A DNA stretch of 27,616 bases from Bacillota bacterium (GTDB lineage: Bacteria > Bacillota > Clostridia > Lachnospirales > Lachnospiraceae). Both the position numbers and the translations under genes were made by a program. This document shows positions 1-7,421 of the stretch, one piece after another. Numbering within the stretch: position 1 is the first letter of the stretch; every line of letters begins with the position of its first letter. The notes beneath the pieces were generated by a model that was not told where the DNA came from, did not search any database, and saw only the letters and a list, made by a program, of their open reading frames with translations. The stretch is taken from the NCBI GenBank assembly GCA_023408815.1, contig JAEYJO010000071.1, positions 1 to 27,616 of the forward strand. The letters are read 5' to 3'.

Positions 1-29
1 ATACTTAAAATCAGCATTATAATACAATC

Positions 30-62
30 AAGGGCAAGACTTAGGAAAACAGCCTTGCCCTT
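30..62 (-). terminator. Hairpin, candidate terminator of the coiled-coil gene
   Basis: A perfect 9-bp stem pairs AAGGGCAAG (30-38) with CTTGCCCTT (54-62) around a 15-nt loop. Read on the minus strand it lies about 75 nt after the stop of the coiled-coil gene and is followed by moderately T-rich sequence. Read on the plus strand it has no T-tract. Termination is inferred, and the T-tract is imperfect. Confidence 0.45.
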
Positions 63-128
63 AATGCAACTATTCACATATCTTTTATCAGTTTTTTGTG
101 TTTACACAAACTTTGAAACGGTCTCAAG

Positions 129-157
129 GTAAGCGCTTAATAACGCTTACTTTTTTT
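129..157 (+). terminator. Rho-independent terminator (plus strand) overlapping a gene end
   Basis: GTAAGCG (129-135) pairs with CGCTTAC (144-150) and is followed directly by seven T (151-157). This is a classic intrinsic terminator for transcription entering from the left, presumably from a convergent gene outside the window. The stem and T-tract also encode the last codons and stop of the minus-strand coiled-coil gene, so the two genes share 3' sequence. Confidence 0.55.
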
Positions 158-571
158 AAAACCCTTCAATATGGTAAAGAAGAACGATCGTTGCAGCCTT
201 TTGGAACTCGTAGCGCTTTTGGTGTCAGTTTGCATGTGTTTTTTAGGGGGACACTGTGACGCCGCTCGTACTTGTCCTATTTCCGTCCTCATCGCCTCAC
301 TCTCGTTTCGAAGTTTCCCCACCTCCTCAGAAAGCATCGCGATTTGCGACAAAAGTTCCCTTTTCTCAATGGCTGCATTTTGCAAAGCTTCGTTATTCTT
401 AATAATCTTATTTTCCAAAAGACTTACTTTAACATTTTCTTCAGACGCGATATTTTTAATTTGAGTTTTCAGATCGATAATGGCAGCGTTTAAGCTTTCG
501 TTTTCTTCGCGAAGAGCATTCAGTGTTATATCGGTCTCAGATACGTTATAGCCAAATAAGCTTTTTTTCAT
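137..571 (-). CDS. Small coiled-coil protein with basic hydrophobic tail
   Basis: This 144-residue protein is of unknown function. The start ATG is preceded on the minus strand by AAAGGA at good spacing. The N-terminus SLFGYNVSETD faintly recalls the short N-terminal motif of DivIVA-like proteins (a GYN/GYD element before a coiled coil), but I would not assign it to that family. Residues about 18-100 are rich in heptad-like Leu/Ile/Ala with Glu/Lys/Asn, predicting one long coiled coil. After a low-complexity Thr/Ser/Lys linker, the C-terminus (RSFFFTILKGFKKSKRY) is basic and aromatic and could act as a membrane-binding amphipathic tail. It has no signal peptide and is probably cytoplasmic or peripheral to the membrane. 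The nearest good promoter lies about 220 nt upstream, beyond an inverted-repeat element. It is transcribed away from the exopolysaccharide operon, so no functional link is implied. Confidence 0.75.
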   Translation of the reverse strand: MKKSLFGYNVSETDITLNALREENESLNAAIIDLKTQIKNIASEENVKVSLLENKIIKNNEALQNAAIEKRELLSQIAMLSEEVGKLRNESEAMRTEIGQVRAASQCPPKKHMQTDTKSATSSKRLQRSFFFTILKGFKKSKRY

Positions 572-605
572 GATTATTCATTCCTTTATTTTAGGGTTTT
601 ATCCA

Positions 606-764
606 GGGCATGTCTGAAAAATCATTGCACCGTTCTAAACTTCCCACTTTGTGGTATACTGCGTCATAATTCTTGGGGACATATCCCGCTACGTCCCCAA
701 ATCATTCCTTGCTTCCCACAAAGGGGAACATTCAGCCCAGCACAAGCAGTTTTCAGACACGCCC
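606..764. mobile_element. MITE-like inverted-repeat element (about 160 bp)
   Basis: Terminal repeats GGGCATGTCTGAAAA (606-620) and TTTTCAGACACGCCC (750-764) are reverse complements with one mismatch. Imperfect pairing continues inward, including a CTTTGTGG block near 646-655 that pairs with CCACAAAG near 715-724. The centre holds a perfect 8-bp hairpin, TTGGGGAC (673-680) with GTCCCCAA (693-700). The whole unit could fold into one long cruciform. No open reading frame is inside. A possible TAGGGT flank occurs on each side (592-597 and 765-770), but it is short and offset on the left, so a target duplication is not proven. This fits a non-autonomous miniature element. A structured leader RNA is the alternative. 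Confidence 0.6.
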
Positions 765-765
765 T

Positions 766-789
766 AGGGTCAAAAGGTATTTTGCCCTG
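766..789. repeat. Small hairpin abutting the inverted-repeat element
   Basis: AGGGTCAAAA (766-775) pairs with TTTTGCCCT (about 780-788) with a single bulge and a GGTA loop. It lies between the minus-strand promoter at 798-826 and the MITE-like element, so it would be the first structure in that transcript. Its role is unknown. Confidence 0.4.
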
Positions 790-797
790 ATATCATA

Positions 798-826
798 ATA
801 TTAGCCTAAGCAGATTGTGTTGTCAA
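798..826 (-). promoter_or_regulatory. Sigma-A-type promoter for the coiled-coil gene
   Basis: On the minus strand there is a perfect -35 TTGACA (826 to 821), a 17-nt spacer and a -10 TAATAT (803 to 798). Transcription would start near 790 and run through the hairpin and the inverted-repeat element before reaching the ATG at 571, giving a leader of about 220 nt. This is the best promoter match in the gene-free stretch. Confidence 0.6.
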
Positions 827-906
827 TGTCGGACGGATTTTGACATTTTTCGAGTCGGAGCATACGCGAAGAGCGTACTTTTATATACTAAATTTGGGAT
901 TTTTAC

Positions 907-935
907 TTGAATCCACACATGCGATGTATTATAGT
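907..935 (+). promoter_or_regulatory. Candidate promoter of the pel/exopolysaccharide operon
   Basis: TTGAAT (907-912), a 17-nt spacer and TATAGT (930-935) form a reasonable sigma-A promoter, with a predicted start near 942 and a leader of about 45 nt to the ATG at 987. It lies downstream of the more distal in-frame ATGs, which supports 987 as the real start of the first gene. I saw no c-di-GMP riboswitch-like sequence in the leader. Confidence 0.5.
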
Positions 936-986
936 TATATTCAAGATTCAATTCGTTTTTATCAAAAGCGGGAGAAAAGTTATAGT

Positions 987-3164
987 ATGAGCAGTATATT
1001 GATCGTAGGCGGTTACGGTACCTTTACGGAGGAGCTGATCAACAAATTCTATAAAGAAAAATGGCAAATCTACACGCTGACAAATAGCCGGAGGCTTGTA
1101 AAGCCTGCACATGTATTTGAGCAGTATACCTTCGCCTATGACAGCGGCAGCGTGGAAGAGGTCATAACGAGCTGCCGTCCGGATGCGATTCTGTTCACAG
1201 GAGCTTATGACCCGCTTTACCGGTGGGAGGACGAGCACATGCAGGAGGAATCGCTGAACTACATTGCCGGACTGAGCAATCTTCTTATGTCCGCAGTGGC
1301 CTTTGGCGTACGGCATTTTGTTTATGTGTCCTCAGATAGGGTGTATGAGGATGAATATGCGGTGGATATCAGGGAGGAGATGCCGGTTTCGCCTAATAGC
1401 TTTCAGGGAATGACGATTTCCCAAGGAGAGAATCTGGCGATGCACTTTAATGCGACGACGCAGATGGAAGTGACGATCCTGCGCATTGCCCGTATGTACG
1501 GAATCCCGGTGAACCGAGAATCCTGTGCCGATATTTATTCCAAGATGTGCATGAAGGCGTTAGTATCAGGCAGACTGTTTGTGAACGCAAAGCGGGTGCT
1601 GTCTGCGCTGTATGTGAAGGACGGCGTGGAAGCGGTGTATCTTTTGATCGATGCGCCGGAAAGAAAGCATAGACTTTACCATGTTTCTTCCATGGAGGAA
1701 GTAACGGAAGACGAGGTTGCTGAGCTCATCCGGGAGAAATATTCCCATCCTGTGGAAATTGTGGACCGCACGATAGGTCTGCGCCAGCGGGTTATTTTAT
1801 CTAACGAAAGATTTTGCTCGGAATTCCCCTTTCAGGTAAGGAACGGGTACGAAGAAATGATTCCTATGATTATCGCTCACATGAAGCGCCATAAGAATCT
1901 TTTTTTGCATAGTGACGAACAATATGAGGGCAAGCGGTTTCAGGATCGGATGCTTCGCCTGCTGAAAAAGGCGGTTCCGTTTTTGGAGACCATAATCTTT
2001 TTCTTTCCGGTTTATTTTTTGAACATCGAAGCGGAGGGCAGCTCTTATTTCGGACAGATTAATTTCTACTTATTATATGTACTTCTTTTTGCGGTGGTAC
2101 ACGGCAGGCAGCAGGCAATTTTCTCCGCCTTGCTCAGCGTAATCGGCTACTGCTTCGGGCAGATGTATACGACTTCTGGATTTTCCTTATTAATAGATAT
2201 CAATACTTACATATGGACTGCACAAATTTTTGTTGTGGGCCTGACGGTGGGACATTTGAAGGATAAGTTCCGCGAGACGGAGGAGGACAAGAACGAGCGG
2301 ATCGACTTCCTCGCGGACAGGCTGAGCGATATTACGGTAATCAATTCCAGCAATACGAGGATCAAGAATTATTTTGCAGAAAAATTGATCAGCAGTGCGG
2401 AAGGCGTCGGACGAATTTACGAAATCACCTCAAGGCTTGAGCGGGCGAAGACGGGAGAGGTACTGTTTTCTGCTCTCGATACTTTATCCGAGATCATGGA
2501 GACGAGGGACGTTTCGATCTATCTCGTTTCCAACGAGAACTATTGCCGCCTTGCCTCGGCTTCCAGCGAGAAAGCCCGTTCCCTGGGCAAATCGTTGGCA
2601 ATAGCCGACTACGGGGCAATGTTTGATGTGATGATGAGGAAACAGGTTTATATTAACCGGTCGTTAGACACCGAGCTTCCTATGATGGGAAGCGCGCTTT
2701 TTGACGATAAAGGCATTATGAGAATCGTTGTGCTGCTCTGGAATATTCCCTATGGGCAGATGACTTTGTATCAGGCGAACCTTCTGACGGTGGTGGGAGC
2801 CCTCGTATATTCCATGGTAGTCCGAGATGCAGATTATATGGATGCGCTGGCATACCGCAGATTTCTTCCCGGAACGGGTATCCTTCAGGAGGAGGCCTTC
2901 GAGTCGATGTTAGATATTTATCGGAATGCGGGAGAGAAGGGGTATGCGCAATCCAGCATTCTCTATATTCAATCAGAGGGCATGCCGCTTACGGAGCTCA
3001 GCAGTAAGATCCGCTTGCTGTTGCGCGACACGGATTATGCGGGAGTGATAGCGGGAGGCGGTATAGCGGTGCTTCTGACCAATACGAATAAGAATGAGGC
3101 AGCATATGTAAAGGCACGTCTGGAGGAAAATGGGATCGTTACTTATCAGGAGCAGAAGATATGA
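987..3164 (+). CDS. pelD: PelD-like c-di-GMP receptor fused to degenerate SDR domain
   Basis: Start 987 (725 residues) is chosen because a Rossmann strand (SSILIVGGYGTF) begins at once and GGAG precedes it; the frame stays open upstream to 840. Residues 1-290 are an extended-SDR/epimerase-like domain, but the expected YxxxK active site is replaced around 139-148 (FQGMTISQGE), so it is probably inactive. Four membrane segments follow (about 334-347, 359-372, 375-395, 401-421), then a short coiled region, a GAF-like domain (about 490-615) and a degenerate GGDEF domain (about 625-720). In the last, the I-site R680-x-x-D683 is kept while the GGEEF motif reads AGGGI, as expected for a c-di-GMP receptor rather than a cyclase. 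Membrane topology, GAF plus dead GGDEF and first position in a D-E-deacetylase-F-G order identify PelD of the Gram-positive type. It should switch on polymer synthesis when c-di-GMP binds. Confidence 0.88.
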   Translation: MSSILIVGGYGTFTEELINKFYKEKWQIYTLTNSRRLVKPAHVFEQYTFAYDSGSVEEVITSCRPDAILFTGAYDPLYRWEDEHMQEESLNYIAGLSNLLMSAVAFGVRHFVYVSSDRVYEDEYAVDIREEMPVSPNSFQGMTISQGENLAMHFNATTQMEVTILRIARMYGIPVNRESCADIYSKMCMKALVSGRLFVNAKRVLSALYVKDGVEAVYLLIDAPERKHRLYHVSSMEEVTEDEVAELIREKYSHPVEIVDRTIGLRQRVILSNERFCSEFPFQVRNGYEEMIPMIIAHMKRHKNLFLHSDEQYEGKRFQDRMLRLLKKAVPFLETIIFFFPVYFLNIEAEGSSYFGQINFYLLYVLLFAVVHGRQQAIFSALLSVIGYCFGQMYTTSGFSLLIDINTYIWTAQIFVVGLTVGHLKDKFRETEEDKNERIDFLADRLSDITVINSSNTRIKNYFAEKLISSAEGVGRIYEITSRLERAKTGEVLFSALDTLSEIMETRDVSIYLVSNENYCRLASASSEKARSLGKSLAIADYGAMFDVMMRKQVYINRSLDTELPMMGSALFDDKGIMRIVVLLWNIPYGQMTLYQANLLTVVGALVYSMVVRDADYMDALAYRRFLPGTGILQEEAFESMLDIYRNAGEKGYAQSSILYIQSEGMPLTELSSKIRLLLRDTDYAGVIAGGGIAVLLTNTNKNEAAYVKARLEENGIVTYQEQKI

Positions 3165-4084
3165 CAGGGATTGGACCGGTTATGGCAATTTGCATAGGAA
3201 ATGTACTCGTGGCATTCGGCATATTCCTTTGGGCCTGCTTCCAGAGAAAGGGCAGGCGCAGTACGGGATTCTTAATCGCGTGGTTCATTTTTATCGTTCC
3301 TTTCTTCGGACTGTTGTATCTGCTGCTTAGCCGTTTTATTAGTTTTTTGAACCGCAGGAAGAATGTGGATATGAGCGATGTAAGCTTCAGCCAGGAGAGA
3401 GAGAAGCTTGTTCTGCCTCCGGATCTGGAGACGGAGATGAATTATGTTCCTATTCAGGATGCCATGGCGGTTTCGGATACTTTAAGCCTTCGCCGCCTGA
3501 TTCTGGACGCGCTTAGAAACGATGCGAAGAGAACGGTGGCCAGCATTGCGGTGGCCATGAACAGCAAGGATACGGAGACTTCCCATTATGCGGCTTCGGT
3601 TATTCTCGATGCGCTGTCGGAGTTTCGTTCCACCGCCCAGAATATGATCGAGCATACCCAGAAGCTTCCTGAGGACGTGGAGATGAACCTGCTTACCTTC
3701 GACTATATCCATGAGGTGCTGAAGATGAAGATTATGACGAATATGGAGCAGGAGGCTTATATCTACACGCTGGATAATGTTGCGGAGAATCTTTTTACTC
3801 ATAATTTATGGTATATGAGCGCGACTCATTATCTTTGGATGACGGATTGGTTTATTAGCCTTAAGGACTATAATATGGCGGATAAGTGGGTATCCAGAGC
3901 CGGACAGTACAGACCTAATATGCTGGATACTTTTAAGGCGAGACTGCACTTATATTATAATCAGCGCAATCAGGCCGCTTTTTTTGACTGTCTGAATGAG
4001 CTTGGCGAGAGTGATGTAGCAGTGGATGAAGAGATTCTCAATCTGTTTCGATTGTACGGTAACCAGAAGGATAGGAGCTTATGA
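3161..4084 (+). CDS. pelE: PelE-like membrane-anchored helical repeat protein
   Basis: The 307-residue product starts in an ATGA overlap with the end of pelD, implying translational coupling. Two membrane segments (about 5-26 and 35-60) are followed by a cytoplasmic, mostly helical region of about 240 residues that resembles TPR-type repeats (for example LWYMSATHYLWMTDWFISL and the segment after it). Two transmembrane helices plus TPRs match PelE, a scaffold of the Pel inner-membrane complex that links PelD to PelF and PelG. Sequence similarity to PelE is low in general, so the call rests on architecture and on its place between pelD and the DUF2194 gene. It overlaps the next gene by ATGA as well. 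Confidence 0.72.
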   Translation: MTGIGPVMAICIGNVLVAFGIFLWACFQRKGRRSTGFLIAWFIFIVPFFGLLYLLLSRFISFLNRRKNVDMSDVSFSQEREKLVLPPDLETEMNYVPIQDAMAVSDTLSLRRLILDALRNDAKRTVASIAVAMNSKDTETSHYAASVILDALSEFRSTAQNMIEHTQKLPEDVEMNLLTFDYIHEVLKMKIMTNMEQEAYIYTLDNVAENLFTHNLWYMSATHYLWMTDWFISLKDYNMADKWVSRAGQYRPNMLDTFKARLHLYYNQRNQAAFFDCLNELGESDVAVDEEILNLFRLYGNQKDRSL

Positions 4085-5907
4085 TTTCAAAAGGAAATTA
4101 TTTCGTGATTTTCATATTGTTGTTTATGGTCTTTGTCATGTTCATGTTTGCAGGCGTTTCGTCCAATGTACTGTCGACGACATCGGAAAATACCAGAGCT
4201 GAAGACAAGGCAGGGGTCAGCTATGAGGACAGAGAGGTCTTTCCTGCGCAGCAGAAACGAAGTGTTGCCATTCTCACATCAGATGATGAAGATGCAGTTT
4301 CCAGGCTTCTTGAGGAATGGTGCGTTTATAATAAATATCCCTATCAGCTTTATACCTCGTGGGTGCCGGAGGAGGAAATAGGTGCCTATGATTTGCTGTT
4401 GTTCGGAGATTATGAACTGACGGCTAAGAACAGCGATATTCTCTACTCCTATGCGGAGATAGGCAAGACTATGATTTTTACAAAGCTTCCGGATTATGAT
4501 GAAATCGCCGGAGATTCGCGGTTTGCAGCTTTTTTCGGCATCAAAGCGGGAGTAGAGGGAGAAATGAAGGCCGACGGAATCAAGATATTTTCTGATTTCA
4601 TGCTGAATAAGGAGAGAGTGTATAAAGAGGGTGATTACTTCGGGGAGGAGGATGACACTCAGATTGCCGTACCGTATTATTCGCTGACGTCGGGTTATGA
4701 GGTGTATGCGGTAGGTGTCTTGGAGAACCAGAAGGAGCTTGGCATCGAGGATAAGGATTTGCCGCCTCTTCTTTGGAAGACCACCACTGAGAAGTCTTTC
4801 ATTTTCTCGGTGAACAGCGATATCTTTGACGGAATGCCACTGCTCGGCATCCTTACCGGCTTCATGGCACAGGAGGGAGACGTATTTCTTTATCCCATAG
4901 TAAATGCTCAGACGATTTCAGTACTGAATTATCCGTATTTTTCCGGCGAAAACGATGAGACGATGCAGAAGTTATACAGCCGCAGCTCCGAAGCGGTAGC
5001 CAGAGATCTTCTCTGGTCCAACATTGTCCAAATATTGAAAAATTACGGCAGTTCCTATAGTTTTTTTGCTTCTTCGAAATTGGATTATGGGTCGGACGCG
5101 GTGGAACGCGCAGATTATCTTAATTTTTACCTGCGGGAGATAGGCAAGCTTCCGGGAGATATGGGCTTGTCCTTCGGCCATGTGTCGGATACGAGCCTGA
5201 ATGAGATACAAAAGAATAACCAGCAGTTTTTGGAGAAAAACCTGCCGGAATACGGCTTTACGGCTTTATACGCGGCTGACTTTAAGCCTGAGGAAATGAC
5301 AGAAAATTCGAAATACGAGAATCTGAAGGATATAAGACTGATTATGTCGGGATATGAGGAAGGGGATTCCCTGATAGATTTTCTGGACGGAGGCATCCTA
5401 TCTGTGAAATTCAATCTGGATGGCTACCGGCATGAGACGATGGACGATCTGCGCATGATTTGCGTGGAAAATGCTCTGGGAATGTGTAACATGGAGGTGG
5501 ATATCGGACGGGTATTTTATCCCGAAAGTGACGAGGACGAATGGAATAATTTAAGCCTGAAATGGTCCAGAGGCGATACGTATTTCAAGGATTTTTCCAA
5601 GCTGGATACGGTATCTTTGTATGAGATGGAAAAGCGTATCAGACGCTTTATGGCGCTTGACTATGTTTATGAGCGGGACGAAGAGGGCATAATGGTTCGG
5701 ATGAAGAATTTTGAAGAAGAGGCTTACTTCGTACTTTGTACCTATAATAACAGCGTGCAATCTGCAGAGAATGCCGATGTAGAACAACTTTCCGATACGG
5801 CTTACCTGATCAGGGCTTTTGCTCCGGAGATAAGGATTTATTTAACGGAGGAAAATGTCCTGGAGAAGCCGGAAAATAACAGGACGGTTCCCAGTAACCC
5901 GCAGTAA
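4081..5907 (+). CDS. DUF2194 protein, PelA deacetylase-position protein
   Basis: The 608-residue protein has one N-terminal membrane anchor (about 7-25) and an extracytoplasmic body, and its ATG overlaps the pelE stop. The N-terminal third (SVAILTSDDEDAVSRLLEEW, then DLLLFGDYEL) and the central region match what I know of DUF2194 proteins. These occupy the deacetylase slot (PelA-DA) of Gram-positive pel operons and have a carbohydrate-esterase-4-like barrel. I do not see an obvious canonical CE4 Asp-Asp or HxxxH metal motif; the nearest candidate is LSFGHVSD around H367. Activity is therefore uncertain. The glycoside-hydrolase domain of Pseudomonas PelA is not visible. The expected role is partial de-N-acetylation of exported polymer at the cell surface. 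The family call is fairly safe and the catalytic claim is not. Confidence 0.72.
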   Translation: MISKGNYFVIFILLFMVFVMFMFAGVSSNVLSTTSENTRAEDKAGVSYEDREVFPAQQKRSVAILTSDDEDAVSRLLEEWCVYNKYPYQLYTSWVPEEEIGAYDLLLFGDYELTAKNSDILYSYAEIGKTMIFTKLPDYDEIAGDSRFAAFFGIKAGVEGEMKADGIKIFSDFMLNKERVYKEGDYFGEEDDTQIAVPYYSLTSGYEVYAVGVLENQKELGIEDKDLPPLLWKTTTEKSFIFSVNSDIFDGMPLLGILTGFMAQEGDVFLYPIVNAQTISVLNYPYFSGENDETMQKLYSRSSEAVARDLLWSNIVQILKNYGSSYSFFASSKLDYGSDAVERADYLNFYLREIGKLPGDMGLSFGHVSDTSLNEIQKNNQQFLEKNLPEYGFTALYAADFKPEEMTENSKYENLKDIRLIMSGYEEGDSLIDFLDGGILSVKFNLDGYRHETMDDLRMICVENALGMCNMEVDIGRVFYPESDEDEWNNLSLKWSRGDTYFKDFSKLDTVSLYEMEKRIRRFMALDYVYERDEEGIMVRMKNFEEEAYFVLCTYNNSVQSAENADVEQLSDTAYLIRAFAPEIRIYLTEENVLEKPENNRTVPSNPQ

Positions 5908-5927
5908 GACTGGCAGGAGGATTGGAT

Positions 5928-7379
5928 ATGATTGTGTGCATGATAGCGGAGGGCTGTTATCCTTATGTTGTCGGCGGTGTATCCAGTTGGATACATAGCA
6001 TCATTCGGTTGTTTCCGAATATAGAATTTAAATTGATTACAATAGTTGCCGACCGCAGTGTGAGCGGGAAATTCGCCTATGAGCTTCCGGATAATCTGAC
6101 GGAGATCCACGAGGTGTATCTTCAGGACGTGGACTGGATAGGACATCATAAGGCGGGGAAGAATCGGCTTCATCTAAGCAATGAGGAGGCCGAGGCTCTG
6201 CGCAGTCTGGTAATCGGCGAGGATGTAGACTGGATGAGGGTGTTTTCTATGTTTAATAAGAAGAAAATCTCCATTAATCATATATTGATGAGTCCGGAAT
6301 TTCTGAAGATTACGAAAGAATATTATTCCATGAAATTCTCAGATATAACCTTTTCGGATTTTCTATGGACGCTGCGCTCTATTTACCTGCCGCTTTTCTT
6401 CGCATTAAAATGTAAGCCGCCCAAGGCTGATATTTATCACTGTGTGGCTACGGGCTATGCGGGAATCATTGGCAGCAAGGCGTTCTCCATGTATCCTGAC
6501 TCTAAGCTGCTCATCAGCGAGCACGGTATTTATACGAGGGAGAGGGAAGAGGAGATTATTAAGGCGAAATGGGTACAGGGAGTGTACAAGACCATTTGGA
6601 TCGAGCAGTTTCGCAAGATGTCCAAATGCGCTTATCACTATGCGGATTTGGTGACCGCACTTTTCGAGCATGCGCGTACTTTGCAGATAGAGCTGGGATG
6701 TCCTGCGGGCAAGGCTATCGTGACGCCCAACGGCATCGATGCGGAGCGGTTTGCGGCAGTTCCGGGGAAGGCCCCGGAGGAGCCTTATATCAATGTAGGT
6801 GCAATTCTTCGCGTGACACCAATAAAGGATGTAAAGACGATGATCAACGCGTTTTATTACGCACACGAGAAGGAGCCTCGGCTGAAGCTTTGGATTATGG
6901 GACCGGACGATGAGAATCCGGAATACGCGCAGGACTGCAAAGATCTTGTAAAGGCGTTGCAGGCAGAAAACATCGAATTTACAGGAAGTATTCAGACGAC
7001 GGATTATATCGGACGGATGGATATGATGATTCTCACCAGCATCAGCGAGGGCCAGCCGCTTACGATTCTTGAGGGCTTTGCGGCGAAGAAGCCTTGCATC
7101 GCCACTAACGTAGGCAACTGCTACGGCCTGGTTTACGGAGAAGACGATTCTTTCGGTGAGGCGGGTATTGTTGTGCCCGTTATGAATATTTCAGAAATTA
7201 CCCGTGCGATCTTAAGGCTGGCCGAACATCCCGAAATGGCCCGCCGGATGGGCGAGAATGGATATAAACGTCTGATGAACAAATATAAAAGTGTCTATAT
7301 GGAGGAAGCATACCGTAAGATATACCGAACGCTCGGTTCGGCGGAATATACGGAAGAGACCTTCATACCTCGCCCATAG
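5928..7379 (+). CDS. pelF: PelF, GT4 family polysaccharide synthase
   Basis: Start 5928 is chosen because AGGAGG (5915-5920) sits 7 nt before this ATG; a TTG two codons upstream is too close to it. The product has 483 residues. The N-terminus (EGCYPYVVGGVSSW, residues 8-21) and the SEHGIYTRERE block (E198, H199) are hallmark PelF motifs. The C-terminal Rossmann domain has the GT-B retaining EX7E motif in SEGQPLTILE (E374 and E382) and a nucleotide-sugar-binding RVTPIKDVKT segment. PelF is the soluble cytosolic glycosyltransferase that polymerises Pel from a UDP-sugar at the membrane complex of PelD, PelE and PelG. It sits 20 nt after the DUF2194 gene and 42 nt before pelG. Confidence 0.93.
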   Translation: MIVCMIAEGCYPYVVGGVSSWIHSIIRLFPNIEFKLITIVADRSVSGKFAYELPDNLTEIHEVYLQDVDWIGHHKAGKNRLHLSNEEAEALRSLVIGEDVDWMRVFSMFNKKKISINHILMSPEFLKITKEYYSMKFSDITFSDFLWTLRSIYLPLFFALKCKPPKADIYHCVATGYAGIIGSKAFSMYPDSKLLISEHGIYTREREEEIIKAKWVQGVYKTIWIEQFRKMSKCAYHYADLVTALFEHARTLQIELGCPAGKAIVTPNGIDAERFAAVPGKAPEEPYINVGAILRVTPIKDVKTMINAFYYAHEKEPRLKLWIMGPDDENPEYAQDCKDLVKALQAENIEFTGSIQTTDYIGRMDMMILTSISEGQPLTILEGFAAKKPCIATNVGNCYGLVYGEDDSFGEAGIVVPVMNISEITRAILRLAEHPEMARRMGENGYKRLMNKYKSVYMEEAYRKIYRTLGSAEYTEETFIPRP

Positions 7380-7421
7380 CGGGGAGCTTCATAGGTTACA
7401 ACGGAAAGGGAGGTATAGCAT

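Noticed and set aside
821..845. Inverted TGTCAA/TTGACA pair as an operator
   Set aside because: The left half is the -35 of the minus-strand promoter, and the right half has no good -10 at proper spacing, so the symmetry is likely chance.
840..986. Longer start for the pelD-like gene at 840
   Set aside because: The extra 49 residues have no domain sense, a promoter-like pair lies at 907-935, and the Rossmann motif begins directly at the ATG at 987.
831..986. c-di-GMP riboswitch in the pel leader
   Set aside because: No GEMM-like conserved segments or matching paired stems were recognisable, and the predicted leader is only about 45 nt.
3482..3802. Antisense open frames within the exopolysaccharide genes
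   Set aside because: They lie opposite well-supported genes, lack convincing ribosome sites and family motifs, and reflect codon bias of the sense strand.
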